6,232 nt of DNA, taken from the NCBI GenBank assembly GCA_024278345.1, contig JAJRTK010000316.1:1-6232 (forward strand), written 5' to 3'. The stretch is from a bacterium (GTDB taxonomy: Bacteria; CSSED10-310; JAJRTK01). The notes beneath the pieces are model-generated. The model ran no database searches. It was not told the origin of the DNA and saw only the letters and a program-made list of their open reading frames with translations. Position 1 is the stretch's first letter, and the number at the start of each line of letters is the position of its first letter. The translations under genes were made by a program, and so were the position numbers. Positions 6,020-6,232 of this stretch are shown here, piece by piece.

Positions 6020-6044
6020 CACCGGCAAGATGCCGGTGCCACCA
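6020..6044. repeat. REP-like 25-bp palindromic element, right copy
   Basis: This copy is identical over 25 bp, and in the same orientation, to the one at 196-220. The 5.8 kb between the two copies contains all six cas genes. The flanks differ: GCCCGC before and GGGCGC after this copy, GCGCTA and TTTCGG at the other. Confidence 0.65.
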
Positions 6045-6150
6045 GGGCGCATTCCTCGTTATGGGGCACTTGACGAGCAAGAATCCCATAACCGGCCTCG
6101 GTCATGGTACCGGCCACCCGAAAAAAGCGCGCAGCGCACAAAGATGTGGG

Positions 6151-6232
6151 TCCAGGGAGCTGGCTCCCTGGCGTGGGTCTGGGAGCGGCGCTCCCAGCGG
6201 AGGTCCGGAGGCGGAGCCTCCGCCGGGTTCCA
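6151..6232. repeat. Tandem array of three hairpin units, a fourth starting at the edge
   Basis: Three consecutive units of about 27, 26 and 24 bp begin at 6151, 6178 and 6204. Each starts TCC or TCT, contains a perfect stem-loop and ends in a linker CGTGGG, CGGAGG or CGGG. The stems are CCAGGGAGC/GCTCCCTGG, CTGGGAGC/GCTCCCAG and CGGAGGC/GCCTCCG. Stem sequences differ between units but both arms change together, so the fold is kept. TTCCA at 6228-6232 looks like the start of a fourth unit. Similar palindromic runs occur in intergenic DNA of several GC-rich bacteria. Their function is unknown to me. Confidence 0.6.

Larger units (their letters stand above)
5851..6232. other. Non-coding, palindrome-rich region upstream of cse2
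   Basis: No gene is supported here. The two minus-strand frames of about 80 residues translate repeat DNA and have no family resemblance. The region holds a 14-bp palindrome (5956-5969), a REP-like copy (6020-6044), an 8-bp inverted repeat (GTTATGGG at 6058-6065 with CCCATAAC at 6085-6092), and tandem hairpins from 6151 to the edge. In a typical type I-E operon the 3' end of cas8e would occupy this place. Confidence 0.6.

Noticed and set aside
5847-6141. Two minus-strand frames of 80-87 codons upstream of cse2
   Set aside because: They translate the REP-like palindrome and neighbouring repeats. Neither resembles the C-terminus of Cas8e.

Overview
This window holds the back half of a type I-E CRISPR-Cas locus, all on the minus strand. 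Read right to left, the genes are cse2 (cas11e/casB), cas7e (casC), cas5e (casD), cas6e (casE), cas1e and cas2e. Every protein was identified by comparing its residues from memory with the Escherichia coli type I-E proteins. No search was run.

Layout, right to left. 5851-6232 has no gene. It holds palindromic repeats, including three tandem hairpins at the right edge and one copy of a 25-bp REP-like element. cse2 lies at 5203-5850. A purine-rich gap without a convincing gene follows (298 or 382 bp, depending on the cas7e start). cas7e, cas5e and cas6e (4820 to 1997) are joined by 4-base ATGA stop/start overlaps. A 187-bp gap with a strong hairpin follows. cas1e and cas2e (1809 to 476) are again joined by ATGA. 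1-475 has no gene. It holds a second identical copy of the 25-bp element and a strong hairpin just after cas2e.

How the genes work together. Cas6e cuts the pre-crRNA at each repeat. Cas7e (backbone), Cas5e (5'-handle cap), Cse2 (small subunit) and Cas6e form most of the Cascade surveillance complex. Cas1e and Cas2e insert new spacers. The large subunit Cas8e (Cse1) and the nuclease-helicase Cas3 are not in the window. At least 382 bp of non-coding sequence stands where cas8e normally abuts cse2. No CRISPR array is visible.

The most notable feature is the three-part layout. In compact I-E operons these genes are nearly contiguous, but here they form three blocks: cse2; cas7e-cas5e-cas6e; cas1e-cas2e. 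The non-coding stretch before each block contains a short dyad with an AACA-N(0-2)-TGTT core. By eye, no other such dyad occurs in the window. A GC-rich inverted repeat follows the last stop codon of each block. This suggests, but does not prove, three transcription units with shared control.

Organism. The DNA is GC-rich (about 60% by eye) with good Shine-Dalgarno sites. The dispersed palindromes, one of which reads RQDAGAT in translation, recall uncultured Acidobacteriota, Verrucomicrobiota, Planctomycetota or Desulfobacterota-like genomes. This is an impression only.
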